Origin: an uncultured Candidatus Melainabacteria bacterium
GTDB lineage: Bacteria; Cyanobacteriota; Vampirovibrionia; Gastranaerophilales; Gastranaerophilaceae
NCBI GenBank assembly: GCA_946055575.1
Contig: CAMGGL010000005.1
Coordinates: 1-39,506, forward strand
Direction of reading: 5' to 3'
DNA: 39,506 nt
The notes below the pieces were generated by a model. The model did no database searches. It was not told where the DNA came from and saw only the letters and a list, made by a program, of their open reading frames with translations. The position numbers and the translations under genes were made by a program. This document shows positions 1 through 8,818 of the stretch, one piece after another. The first letter of the stretch is position 1. Every line of letters starts with the position of its first letter.

Positions 1-34
1 AATTGCTAAAATTTTTAAGTTTTGTATTAATTTG

Positions 35-2842
35 TTACTTAATTGCTTCTTCGCAATCAGGACAAATGCCGTCCTCGTTGAGTGTTCTGTATTTCCAGCA
101 ACGGGTACATTTTTCACCTTGAGCTTTAGTAACCCAGACAGTATAACCGTCTTCAGAATATTCGTTTAACACGTCAGATGGTGCTACGTCTGCTAAAGTT
201 GCTTGGGATACTATATATATGTCTGCCAAATCAGCTTCATTAGCTTTTAATACCGTATTGTCATCTGCTTTAACCCAAACCGCAACTTCTAAAGAACTAC
301 CGACTTTTTTATCAGCTCTAAGCGGTTCAATTGCTCGAGATACGACTTCTCTTGATTTTAAGATTTTACTAAATTCACTCTCAAGCTCAGGAGCGTTCCA
401 TTTTTCGTTAGGTTCACACCAATCGGCAAGAAGTATACTTGATAAACCACATCGTTGGTTTTCAGGAATATTCTGCCAAATATCTTCGGCTTGATGTGGC
501 ATTACCGGTGCAAGCATTCTCACCAGTGCCATCAAGTTTTCATACAAAACAGTCTGACATGCTCTGCGTGAAATCGATTTTTTCCCTGCGGTGTAAAGTC
601 TGTCTTTCACGATATCAAGGTAGAATGAACTTAAATCATTTGCCGCAAAATTCTGTAAGCATTGGAAATACTTATAAAATTCGTAGTTCTCAAATGCTTC
701 CGTAACTTCTGAAATAAGTTTGTTCAATTTATGGAGTGCAAATTTGTCGATATTTTTAAGCTCATCGTATTGAACGTAATCACTTGACGGATTAAAATCA
801 AACAGGTTACCGCTTAAAAATCTTGCGGTATTTCTTGTTTTTTTGAAGATTTCAGTCAATTGACCGATAATGTTATTACCGATTTTGATGTCGTTTCTGT
901 AATCTACAGACGCTGCCCAAAGTCTTAGGATATCAGCTCCGTAGTTTTTAATAATATCATCAGGTCTTATGTAATTACCTAACGATTTTGACATTTTACG
1001 ACCGTCTTCTCCGAAAACAAAACCATGTGTTAATACCTGTTTATATGGAGCTTTTCCTTGAGTTGCAATTGAAGTTAAAAGTGAAGATTGGAACCAGCCC
1101 CTATGTTGGTCAGAACCTTCAAGGTACATATCTACAGGTGTATGACCTAATTCGTCAGCTCTTTTTTCAACAACTGCTCTCCAAGATATTCCTGAATCAA
1201 ACCAAACATCCATAATATCTTTTTCTTTTCTAAAGTGTGTTTTCCCGCATTTAGGGCATACAAATCCTTTTGGTAGCAATTCTTCTGCTGAATATTTAAC
1301 CCAAGCATCCGAACTTTCTTTGTCGAAAATGTCAGCGATATGTTCAATAGTTTCGTCTGTACATATTACTTCTCCACATTCTTCGCAGTAAAATATCGGA
1401 ATAGGTACACCCCAAGCTCTCTGTCTTGATATACACCAATCCGTACGGCTTTCAACCATGTTTCCTATTCTGTTTTCTCCGCTTGACGGTATCCATTTTA
1501 CGTTATGAATTGCGTCTAATGCTTCTTTTCTGAATTTATCAACTTTTACAAACCATTGTGGAGTTGCTCTGTAAATAACAGGGTTTTTACATCTCCAGCA
1601 GTGAGGATAACTGTGTTGAATATCTTGCTGTTTTAATAAAGCTCCACAGTTTTGCAGCATTTCAATAACCATAGAATTACCCTTATAATAAGGTATTCCG
1701 ACAAGTTCCGGTATTCCGACGATGTCTGTCCAAATTCCTTGTCCGTCTAACGGTGAAAAGACTTCAATATTATATTTACAGCCTACTTCATAGTCTTCAA
1801 GACCGTGTCCTGGAGCGGTGTGTACCGAACCTGTACCGGCATCTAATGTAACGTGTTCTCCTAAAATGATAGGGGATTTTCTGTTTACAAGCGGATGCTT
1901 AGTATTTAAAAGCTCTAAATCCTGTCCTGAACAACTTCCAATAACTTTAATATCCGACTCATTCCATTCAACATCGTTTAAAAATGCGCCTAAAAGTTCT
2001 TGAGCAACGACGTATACGCTGTCTTTGTAAGTAAAGAAGGTATATTCGTATCTTGGGTGCATTGATATTGCCATGTTTGACGGAATTGTCCAAGGGGTTG
2101 TTGTCCAGATGATTGCGTATACATTATTATTTGGTAAATTTATCAACTGACCGATTTTATTTATACTTTCATCATCAAACTTAAATCTTACATAAATTGA
2201 AGTTGATGTGTGATCCGCGTATTCTACTTCGGCTTCTGCAAGTGCTGTTTCGCAAGCTGCGCACCAGTATACAGGTTTTAAACCTTTTTCAATGTAGCCT
2301 TTTTTATACATTTCTCCAAATACTCTTACCTGTTCGGCTTCGTATTGTCCTTCAATTGTGAGGTAAGGTTCTTCCCAGTTACCTAAAACTCCGAGACGTT
2401 TAAATTCATTTTCTTGTCCTTTTAGATTTTTGCGGGCAAATTCTCTGCATTTTGCACGTAATTCAACTTCTGTTATTGCACGACGTCCGCCTTTTATATT
2501 TTTTACTACTGCATTTTCAATCGGCAAGCCGTGTCCGTCGTATCCCGGGACGTAAGGCGCATAATATCCGCGCATTGATTTATATTTAATTAAAATATCT
2601 TTTAAAATCTTGTTCATTGCCGTTCCGACGTGAATTTTCTCGGAACTCAAATACGGTGGCCCGTCATGTAAAACAAACGCATTTGTTTTATCTCTTTTTG
2701 AGGTCATTTGGTCGTATATTTTATTTTCTTCCCAAAACTTTTGGATTTCTAATTCTCTAACCGTAGCATTTGCTCTCATTGCAAGTGTTGTTTGAGGAAG
2801 GTTTAGAGTATTTTTAAATTCTGTTTTTGTACTTTCTGTCAT
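35..2842 (-). CDS. ileS: Isoleucyl-tRNA synthetase
   Basis: Class I synthetase that charges tRNA-Ile and edits mischarged valine, in the cytoplasm. Visible are the catalytic-fold signature region (DGPPY... at residues 60-64), the HGLPIE block, the CP1 editing region with TTPWTIPSN, the KMSKS loop (DGRKMSKSLGN), an anticodon-binding region and a C-terminal CTRCW...CPDC zinc finger typical of bacterial type-1 IleRS. The ORF track starts 11 codons earlier. I choose ATG 2842 because GAGGGA lies just upstream inside the end of the preceding gene, giving 935 aa, a normal family length. Only one base separates it from the upstream symporter stop, so the two are probably co-transcribed and translationally coupled. 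Odd: the HIGH signature reads HVGT (residues 71-74), with one extra residue between PPY and the motif. No terminator fits in the 34 bases left downstream. Confidence 0.96.
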   Translation of the reverse strand: MTESTKTEFKNTLNLPQTTLAMRANATVRELEIQKFWEENKIYDQMTSKRDKTNAFVLHDGPPYLSSEKIHVGTAMNKILKDILIKYKSMRGYYAPYVPGYDGHGLPIENAVVKNIKGGRRAITEVELRAKCREFARKNLKGQENEFKRLGVLGNWEEPYLTIEGQYEAEQVRVFGEMYKKGYIEKGLKPVYWCAACETALAEAEVEYADHTSTSIYVRFKFDDESINKIGQLINLPNNNVYAIIWTTTPWTIPSNMAISMHPRYEYTFFTYKDSVYVVAQELLGAFLNDVEWNESDIKVIGSCSGQDLELLNTKHPLVNRKSPIILGEHVTLDAGTGSVHTAPGHGLEDYEVGCKYNIEVFSPLDGQGIWTDIVGIPELVGIPYYKGNSMVIEMLQNCGALLKQQDIQHSYPHCWRCKNPVIYRATPQWFVKVDKFRKEALDAIHNVKWIPSSGENRIGNMVESRTDWCISRQRAWGVPIPIFYCEECGEVICTDETIEHIADIFDKESSDAWVKYSAEELLPKGFVCPKCGKTHFRKEKDIMDVWFDSGISWRAVVEKRADELGHTPVDMYLEGSDQHRGWFQSSLLTSIATQGKAPYKQVLTHGFVFGEDGRKMSKSLGNYIRPDDIIKNYGADILRLWAASVDYRNDIKIGNNIIGQLTEIFKKTRNTARFLSGNLFDFNPSSDYVQYDELKNIDKFALHKLNKLISEVTEAFENYEFYKYFQCLQNFAANDLSSFYLDIVKDRLYTAGKKSISRRACQTVLYENLMALVRMLAPVMPHQAEDIWQNIPENQRCGLSSILLADWCEPNEKWNAPELESEFSKILKSREVVSRAIEPLRADKKVGSSLEVAVWVKADDNTVLKANEADLADIYIVSQATLADVAPSDVLNEYSEDGYTVWVTKAQGEKCTRCWKYRTLNEDGICPDCEEAIK

Positions 2843-2843
2843 T

Positions 2844-4145
2844 TTATTGTCCCTCTGTGTTTTCGGTTGTTTCACATAATTTCAATTGTTTATCGGAATT
2901 TACTCCGTTTATAAATGATTTCATTTTATCATAGTCAAATGAGTTTTCCCAGCGTGCAATAACTACAGTTGCAATACAGTTTCCAACAAGGTTAACCGTA
3001 GTTCTTCCCATATCAAGAATTTGGTCAATACCAAGAAGAATTGCCACACCGATAATTGGGATGTTAAAGCTGGATAATGTTCCTGCAAGGACCACTAACG
3101 ATACTCTTGGTACTCCGGCAATTCCTTTACTCGTAAGCATTAGTGCAAGCATCATTAATATTTGCTGATTTATATCCAAATTGATTCCGCAAATTTGTGA
3201 TGAAAAAATAACTGCCATTGCCAAATATAGTGTACTTCCGTCCAAATTGAACGTGTAACCTGTTGGCATAACAAAACTTACAATGTTTTGCGGAACCCCG
3301 AATTTTTGCATAATTTCTATAGCTTTTGGAAAAGCTGCTTCCGAGCTGGCTGTTGAGAATGCTAAAATTGCGGGTTCTTGTATTGCTTTGAGTAAACTTC
3401 TGAATGAAATTCTTGCGTATTTGCAGGCTATAAAAAATACAATCAATACGAATACTGCAAGCGCCGTGTATAACGAAAATATGATTTTTGCGTAATTTTT
3501 TAATATTGACAATCCGTTCATTCCGACAGTTGACGCGATTGCACCAAATATCCCCAAAGGTGCAAAATACATTACATATTCGGTAAATTTAAACATAATT
3601 TGGGATACTGAATTGAGTATATTCATTACCGGTTTTGCTTTTTCTCCTACCGCGCATATCGCAATTGCAAAAAATATTGAAAATACTACAATTTGCAATA
3701 AATTACCTTCTGACATTGCTTGGATTATACTTGTAGGAAAGACATTAACAATCATTTCGGAAATAGAGGTGTGAGGTGTTGTAACAGCCATCAATCCTGC
3801 TTCTTTTAAAAGCTCAGGGTTAGCAACCGTTCCGGTTACAAATCCCTTACCCGGATTAAAAATATTTCCCATTGTTAGCCCGATAATTAAAGCCAGCGTT
3901 GTTACTACTTCAAAGTAAACAATTGTTTTTATCCCGATTTTTCCGAGTTGTTTGATATCTCCGTGTCCTGCAATTCCGGTTACTAAAGTCGCGAATAGCA
4001 ACGGTGCAATAATCATTTTTACCATGCGCAAAAATATAAGTGCAAACGCTCGCATTTTGACTGCTAAATGCGGGGCAAAATGACCAAATAACACACCTAA
4101 TATAAGCGCTATAAATATCAGTAATGTAAGTCTTGAATGTTTCAA
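2844..4145 (-). CDS. Dicarboxylate/amino acid:cation symporter (DAACS/SDF family)
   Basis: Inner-membrane secondary transporter of the GltP/DctA family, importing glutamate, aspartate or C4-dicarboxylates with Na+ or H+. It has about eight hydrophobic segments and the family core: a serine-rich hairpin (STASSEAAFPKAIE), the PTGYTFNLDGSTLY substrate/cation segment and GIAGVPRVSLVVLAG. The substrate cannot be told from sequence. The ORF track begins at a TTG at 4163, but a TATAAT at 4170-4165 would put the transcript start near 4158, inside that extension. AAGAGG followed by six bases and TTG 4145 fits better, giving 433 aa. The gene runs straight into ileS with one base between. It diverges from the alcohol dehydrogenase gene. 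Confidence 0.93.
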   Translation of the reverse strand: MKHSRLTLLIFIALILGVLFGHFAPHLAVKMRAFALIFLRMVKMIIAPLLFATLVTGIAGHGDIKQLGKIGIKTIVYFEVVTTLALIIGLTMGNIFNPGKGFVTGTVANPELLKEAGLMAVTTPHTSISEMIVNVFPTSIIQAMSEGNLLQIVVFSIFFAIAICAVGEKAKPVMNILNSVSQIMFKFTEYVMYFAPLGIFGAIASTVGMNGLSILKNYAKIIFSLYTALAVFVLIVFFIACKYARISFRSLLKAIQEPAILAFSTASSEAAFPKAIEIMQKFGVPQNIVSFVMPTGYTFNLDGSTLYLAMAVIFSSQICGINLDINQQILMMLALMLTSKGIAGVPRVSLVVLAGTLSSFNIPIIGVAILLGIDQILDMGRTTVNLVGNCIATVVIARWENSFDYDKMKSFINGVNSDKQLKLCETTENTEGQ

Positions 4146-4164
4146 TTCATACCTCTTGTACAAA

Positions 4165-4191
4165 ATTATATAATAAACATGCCTGTCAGGC
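4165..4191 (-). promoter_or_regulatory. Promoter -10 and 11-bp palindrome upstream of the symporter
   Basis: A TATAAT on the minus strand (4170-4165) is followed by a short leader carrying AAGAGG. Just upstream is the perfect palindrome GCCTG-T-CAGGC (4181-4191), lying where the -35/spacer region would be. No good -35 hexamer is visible, which is compatible with activator- or repressor-controlled expression. The operator role is inference. Confidence 0.45.
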
Positions 4192-4245
4192 TAAAACATA
4201 AGACTTTTTGTAAATTTTTTTTAAAAATTTATATCAGAAATTTTC

Positions 4246-4274
4246 TTGAAATAATCTTTTCCCTAATTTATAAT
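4246..4274 (+). promoter_or_regulatory. Sigma70-type promoter of the alcohol dehydrogenase gene
   Basis: TTGAAA (4246-4251), a 17-base spacer, then TATAAT (4269-4274). The predicted start is near 4281, giving a 30-base leader with AAAGGAG before ATG 4311. This also argues against the earlier ORF-track start at 4137. Confidence 0.7.
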
Positions 4275-4310
4275 TGCGTTGTAAATGGTTACAAGAAAGG
4301 AGAGTTTATT

Positions 4311-5516
4311 ATGTGGGAAAACGATATTAATATCCATGAGGTTCGTGAAATTAGAACAAGAACAAATGTTTATTTTGGAGTTGGAGCGATACAAAAATTC
4401 CAAGATATTGCTTGTGATATAAAATCAAAAGGTTTGGATAAAGTTATTGTAATGTCCGGACGTAATGCCTACAAAGCAACCGGTGCGTGGGACGTTGTTG
4501 AAAAGGCATTAAAAGATAATGGTATTGGATATGTAAATTTTGATCAGGTTACCCCAAATCCGAATACTCATCATGTAAATGATGCCGTAAAAATGGCGAG
4601 AGATTTTGGTGCAAAAGCTGTTGTTGCAATCGGTGGAGGTTCACCGACAGATGCAGGAAAATCGGTTGCAATTTTACTTGAGTATCCTGATAAAACGGCT
4701 GAAGAACTTTATGAATTTTCATTTACTCCGAACAAGGCTGTACCTATTATCTCAATTAATCTGACTCACGGTACAGGTACGGAAACAAACAGGTTTGCAG
4801 TTGTTACGAATTTGGAGAAAAATTTTAAACCTGCAATTGCTTATGATTGTATTTATCCTATGTATGCAATTGATGATCCGCAGTTAATGACAAAATTATC
4901 TCCAAAACAAACTCGATATGTTTCAATTGATGCTGTTAATCACGTTGTTGAAGCGGCTACATCGTTAGTGGCATCTCCGTATTCAATTACTTTGGCAAAA
5001 CAAGTTATTGAGCTTGTTGCAAAATATTTGCCTAAAGCGTTAGCAAATCCTGAAGATTTGGAGGCAAGATATTTCTTGGCTTATGCAGCGTTAATGGGCG
5101 GAGTAAGTTTTGATAACGGTTTACTGCATTATACTCATGCGCTTGAACATCCTTTAAGTGCCGTTAAACCTGATTTGTCACACGGTCTTGGTTTGGCTAT
5201 ATTATTACCTGCTGTTGTGAAAACAATATACAAAGATAAGGCTAAAACTTTGGCTGATATCTTAGCTCCGATTGTTCCTGGTTTGACAGGTAATCCTGAT
5301 GAGGCGCAAAAGGCTGCAGATGGAGTTTACGCATGGCTAAAATCTGTTGATGTTCCTGAAAAACTTGAAGATATGGGCTTTACTACAGATGATGTTGATA
5401 AGTTGACAGATTTGGCATTTACAACACCTTCGCTTGACGGTTTGATAAATATCGGGCCGAGCGGTAATTCAAGAGAAGTTGTCCGAAAAATATATGCTGA
5501 TTCTTTAAAAGCGTAA
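4311..5516 (+). CDS. Iron-containing alcohol dehydrogenase
   Basis: NAD(P)H-dependent group III (Fe2+) alcohol dehydrogenase, 401 aa, interconverting an alcohol and an aldehyde in the cytoplasm. The dinucleotide loop is GGGSPTDAGKS (residues 108-118), and THGTGTETNRFAV matches the family's T-G-T-E block. Metal ligands by spacing are D207 and H211 (IDAVNH), H276 and H291 (LSHG), with H280 as the catalytic histidine. The ligand region reads HYTHALEHPL, slightly longer than FucO-type enzymes. I chose ATG 4311, not the ORF-track start at 4137, because AAAGGAG lies just before it and a promoter sits inside the longer version. The gene is monocistronic with its own promoter and terminator. A fermentative aldehyde-reducing role is inferred; the substrate is unknown. 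Confidence 0.93.
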   Translation: MWENDINIHEVREIRTRTNVYFGVGAIQKFQDIACDIKSKGLDKVIVMSGRNAYKATGAWDVVEKALKDNGIGYVNFDQVTPNPNTHHVNDAVKMARDFGAKAVVAIGGGSPTDAGKSVAILLEYPDKTAEELYEFSFTPNKAVPIISINLTHGTGTETNRFAVVTNLEKNFKPAIAYDCIYPMYAIDDPQLMTKLSPKQTRYVSIDAVNHVVEAATSLVASPYSITLAKQVIELVAKYLPKALANPEDLEARYFLAYAALMGGVSFDNGLLHYTHALEHPLSAVKPDLSHGLGLAILLPAVVKTIYKDKAKTLADILAPIVPGLTGNPDEAQKAADGVYAWLKSVDVPEKLEDMGFTTDDVDKLTDLAFTTPSLDGLINIGPSGNSREVVRKIYADSLKA

Positions 5517-5537
5517 ATGGATAATGATTTAAGATTA

Positions 5538-5576
5538 AAAGTGGCTTTTGCGAATGTGCGAAAGCTACTTTTTTAT
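5538..5576 (+). terminator. Rho-independent terminator after the alcohol dehydrogenase
   Basis: AGTGGCTTTTGC pairs with GCGAAAGCTACT (two G-T pairs) around a six-base loop and runs into TTTTTT. It ends the dehydrogenase transcript before gatD. Confidence 0.85.
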
Positions 5577-5608
5577 CAAAATTTACAATATATTCAATCA
5601 AGAATTTG

Positions 5609-5617
5609 TGATACAAT
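5609..5617 (+). promoter_or_regulatory. Extended -10 promoter of gatD, leaderless geometry
   Basis: TG-A-TACAAT ends exactly six bases before ATG 5624, and there is no Shine-Dalgarno. Transcription would begin at or next to the A of the start codon. Confidence 0.55.
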
Positions 5618-5623
5618 TACATT

Positions 5624-6358
5624 ATGGATGAGAAAAATTTAACGATATCAATTGCGCATTTATATCCTAAGTTGTTGAATTTGTACGGTGATTTAGGAAA
5701 TATTATAACCTTGACAAAAAGGTGTAAATGGCGCGGTATAAATGTAGAGTTTGAGCAGATAAATATTGGTGATGCCATAAAAAATCATGACTTGTATTTT
5801 ATTGGTGGCGGGCAAGATAAGCAACAAGAAGAAGTTGCAGATGAATTGTATTCTCAAAAGTCGGAATTGCTTGCGCAACGTGATGACGGAGCTGTTTTTT
5901 TAGGTATTTGCGGCGGGTATCAATTGTTTGGGCATTATTATCAACCGCATGACAAAGACAAGTTAAAAGGTATATCGTTAATGGATGCGTATACTGTTGC
6001 AGGAAAGAAACGATTTATAGGAAATGTTACTGTTAAGACTGATTTCCTTAATCCTCAAACTCTTGTAGGTTTTGAAAATCATAGCGGGTTGACGTATTTA
6101 CAAGGGGAAACCAAACCATTGGGAAAAAGTATAGTCGGTAACGGCAATAATGGTGTGGATGGCTTGGAAGGTGGTCGTTTTATGAATGTTTTTGGAACGT
6201 ATCTTCACGGTTCTTTGCTCCCTAAGAATCCACATTTTGCCGATTTTTTAATTGAGTTGGCACTTGAAAAACATTATGGAGAAAAAATAAAACTTTCATC
6301 GTTGGATGATAAGATAGAAATAGATACACATAATTCGTTAATCGGTAAACCTTATTAA
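5624..6358 (+). CDS. gatD: Lipid II isoglutaminyl synthase glutaminase subunit GatD-like
   Basis: Class I glutamine amidotransferase of the CobB/CobQ-like type, 244 aa. In the MurT-GatD complex such a protein releases ammonia from glutamine to amidate D-glutamate of lipid II. The nucleophile elbow is GICGGYQLFG with Cys96, the catalytic His is His195 in GTYLHGSLLP, and the FENHSG segment is typical of GatD. The N-terminal ISIAHLYPKLLNLYGDLGN is also family-like. The usual partner murT (Mur ligase with DUF1727) is not adjacent: the neighbours are an alcohol dehydrogenase and a two-component operon. The start has no Shine-Dalgarno but a -10 box six bases upstream. A cobyric-acid-synthase-like role is less likely because the synthetase domain is missing. 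Confidence 0.85.
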   Translation: MDEKNLTISIAHLYPKLLNLYGDLGNIITLTKRCKWRGINVEFEQINIGDAIKNHDLYFIGGGQDKQQEEVADELYSQKSELLAQRDDGAVFLGICGGYQLFGHYYQPHDKDKLKGISLMDAYTVAGKKRFIGNVTVKTDFLNPQTLVGFENHSGLTYLQGETKPLGKSIVGNGNNGVDGLEGGRFMNVFGTYLHGSLLPKNPHFADFLIELALEKHYGEKIKLSSLDDKIEIDTHNSLIGKPY

Positions 6359-6372
6359 ATCTTTATATTTGA

Positions 6373-6401
6373 TTGAAAAATGTTTGAGAGTTTTGTAAAA
6401 T
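6373..6401 (+). promoter_or_regulatory. Promoter of the two-component operon
   Basis: TTGAAA (6373-6378), 17-base spacer, TAAAAT (6396-6401), 24 bases before the response-regulator ATG, with AAGGGGAG as the ribosome binding site. Confidence 0.6.
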
Positions 6402-6425
6402 TGTTCATAGATAAGGGGAGTTTCT

Positions 6426-7133
6426 ATGACTAAGCGTATTTTAATTGTAGATGACGATGATGAAATAAGAGAACTGCTGGAATTTGATATTGCAAGCAGC
6501 GGATATTTTGTCGATACTGCAAAAGATGGTATGGAAGGTTTAAATAAGGCACTTAATAATACTTATGATTTGATACTGCTTGATGTTATGATGCCTAAAA
6601 TGAACGGGTTTGAAGTTTGTAAGAATATCAGACAGGCAAAACTTTCAATTCCGATTTTACTCCTTACTGCAAAAGGTACAATTGATGACAAGACAACCGG
6701 ATTTGATTGCGGTGCGGATGATTATTTGGTGAAGCCGTTTGATATTCAGGAAGTTTTGCTAAGGATAAGAGTTTTGTTGCGTCGAAATAATATAGAAATC
6801 GAAAATTCTCCATTGTCTAACGAAGTTTTAAATTGCGGCGATATAGAGATTTTTCCTGAGTCTTTGGAAGCGGTAATTGTTAACAGAAAAGTAAAACTTA
6901 CTCCTACTGAGTTTGAAATTTTGTATTGCCTAATGCAGCATTTTAATAATTCTGTCACCCTTGCAACCTTGCTTGATGAGGTTTGGGGATATGACAGTAA
7001 TGAAGATGTGCGGATGCTCAGAGTTCATGTAGGAGGTCTACGTAATAAAATTGAAGAAAATGCGAAGTCGCCAAAGTATCTCCATACTGTTACAAATGTA
7101 GGTTATAAGTTAACGCCGTTTGCGCAAGAATAG
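6426..7133 (+). CDS. OmpR/PhoB-family response regulator
   Basis: Cytoplasmic DNA-binding regulator, 235 aa. The receiver domain (residues 1-120) has the acidic pocket VDDDDE, the phosphoacceptor Asp53 in LLDVMMP, the LLTAKG switch threonine and the conserved lysine of VKPFD. The C-terminal winged helix (about 135-232) has LTPTEFEILYCLM and RVHVGGLRNKI. The start is supported by AAGGGGAG and the promoter upstream. The stop is two bases before the histidine kinase ATG, so the two form a cognate pair. The target genes cannot be told from the sequence. Confidence 0.96.
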   Translation: MTKRILIVDDDDEIRELLEFDIASSGYFVDTAKDGMEGLNKALNNTYDLILLDVMMPKMNGFEVCKNIRQAKLSIPILLLTAKGTIDDKTTGFDCGADDYLVKPFDIQEVLLRIRVLLRRNNIEIENSPLSNEVLNCGDIEIFPESLEAVIVNRKVKLTPTEFEILYCLMQHFNNSVTLATLLDEVWGYDSNEDVRMLRVHVGGLRNKIEENAKSPKYLHTVTNVGYKLTPFAQE

Positions 7134-7135
7134 AT

Positions 7136-8818
7136 ATGAAAAAATACAGTTACGGATTAAAAAAACTAAAAATCATTGAACAGATTGCAATAGTATTTTT
7201 TATTGCAGTCGTTGTTCCGATGTCTATAAGCGGTTTTATCATAAACAATATTAACCAGCAGTCTTTGAGGCATCAATTAAGGGAGTCTGCAATTTTGGTT
7301 GCAAGTATGGTTTCTGATGAAATTGATTTTTTCTTAACAACTAACGAAACAACACTTGCTCAAATTGCTGATACTTTAGAATATTTGCCGACAAGAAAAC
7401 TAAAGGATAAATTTATAAAAGAGGTTGCTCAAAGATATCCGAATTGTGAAGATATTGTAATTGTCAGAAATCCGCAGGAGCTTGAGAAAGTTACTGACGA
7501 TGCGCATATAAATGAAAAGCCGATTTTATCAACTCAGATGAAAGACGGGTCATTTTTGGTTATTATATTCAATGCAAATAATTGGGACAGCCAACTTTTT
7601 AAGTCTTTGGAGAATGATAACAGGCAGATATATATACTTGACAAGAATAACCACTTAATCTCTACACATAATTTTACGCCTGAAGTGTTTGAGGAAACTG
7701 TTGAACTCTTGCCGGAAGAAAAGATTGAGGGTGCTCCTGTTTTGTTTGGAGATGAAAAAAATCGTCCGAATGTTTATCTTTATCGTAAAAATCCAGAGTT
7801 AACGATTATCGTAAATACGACTGAAAATATTGCAAAACATGCAATTATTGATAACAGAGTAAAAATTATTCTTTCCGTTTTGGCTGCAATTTTGGCAATG
7901 ATGACTTTAATGGGTTTTTATATTTACTATCTTTACATAAATATAAGGCAGCTTTTTAAAGCGGTAATTGCGCTGTCAAAAGGGAATTATCAGCGTCAAA
8001 TAAGGCTTTTGACGACTGTGTTTACTCCGTATGAAATCGTCTTTTTGGCAAACGAATTTAATAACATGGCATCAGAAATTCACAAATCATACTTAGAATT
8101 AAAACGAAAAAATGTTGAATTGAAGGAACTGAATGAATTTAGAACAAATCTGATTGATACGGTAAGTCATGAACTTCGTACTCCGTTGACAAGTATTCAA
8201 GGGTATACATCGAGGTTAATGCGCCAAGATATTGTTATAGACGAGGTTACAAAACAAAAATCGTTGCGTATAATCAAGGAGCAATCAGAAAGATTAAAAC
8301 GACTGATAGAGGATTTGTTGACTATTCCTGATATAGAGTGTATGCGCTTGAAAACAGAAAATGCTAACATTCAGTTGGCAACTGTGCTTGAGCAGTCTGA
8401 ACTTTTGTTGAGAAAACGTGACGGGCATGAAATTATAGTAGAAATGGATAGTGACTTCCCTGAAATTTATGCTGATAGAGGTCGTTTGGAGCAGGTCTTT
8501 GTTAACTTGTACGAAAATGCCATAAAATATGCTTATCCTGATACCCCTATTTGTGTTGAGGTGACAAGAAACAAGGATAAGGCAATTATCAGAGTTAAAA
8601 ACAGTTGTGATAAAATCCCTAAAAAGAAATTGGAAACTTTATTTGATAAATTTGTAAGACTTGATAATGATATGACAAGAACAACCAGAGGCAGCGGTTT
8701 GGGATTGTTTATTGTAAAAGGTCTGATAGAAGCAATGGAAGGTTCTATCAAGTTATATTCTGATGATAAAGTCGGTTTTTGTGCGGAAATTACAATAAAT
8801 TTGGCAGAGGAAGAATAG
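7136..8818 (+). CDS. Membrane sensor histidine kinase
   Basis: Inner-membrane kinase, 560 aa, that should phosphorylate the response regulator encoded just upstream. TM1 is about residues 14-36, followed by a ~205-residue extracytoplasmic sensor with no family I recognise (possibly Cache-like). TM2 is about 243-268, followed by a HAMP region (YINIRQLFKAVIALSKGN...) and a HisKA domain with SHELRTPLTS, phosphoacceptor His345. The ATPase domain has the N box NLYENAIKYA, F box LFDKFVRL and G2 box GSGLGLFIVKG. DVLTIPDIECMR in the dimerisation helix is shorter than in many kinases. The stop codon abuts the tadA ATG, giving a three-gene transcript. The signal sensed is unknown. Confidence 0.95.
   Translation: MKKYSYGLKKLKIIEQIAIVFFIAVVVPMSISGFIINNINQQSLRHQLRESAILVASMVSDEIDFFLTTNETTLAQIADTLEYLPTRKLKDKFIKEVAQRYPNCEDIVIVRNPQELEKVTDDAHINEKPILSTQMKDGSFLVIIFNANNWDSQLFKSLENDNRQIYILDKNNHLISTHNFTPEVFEETVELLPEEKIEGAPVLFGDEKNRPNVYLYRKNPELTIIVNTTENIAKHAIIDNRVKIILSVLAAILAMMTLMGFYIYYLYINIRQLFKAVIALSKGNYQRQIRLLTTVFTPYEIVFLANEFNNMASEIHKSYLELKRKNVELKELNEFRTNLIDTVSHELRTPLTSIQGYTSRLMRQDIVIDEVTKQKSLRIIKEQSERLKRLIEDLLTIPDIECMRLKTENANIQLATVLEQSELLLRKRDGHEIIVEMDSDFPEIYADRGRLEQVFVNLYENAIKYAYPDTPICVEVTRNKDKAIIRVKNSCDKIPKKKLETLFDKFVRLDNDMTRTTRGSGLGLFIVKGLIEAMEGSIKLYSDDKVGFCAEITINLAEEE

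Noticed and set aside
4137-4310. 58-codon N-terminal extension of the iron alcohol dehydrogenase
   Set aside because: It contains a TTGAAA-17-TATAAT promoter and overlaps the divergent symporter gene; the family start fits ATG 4311.
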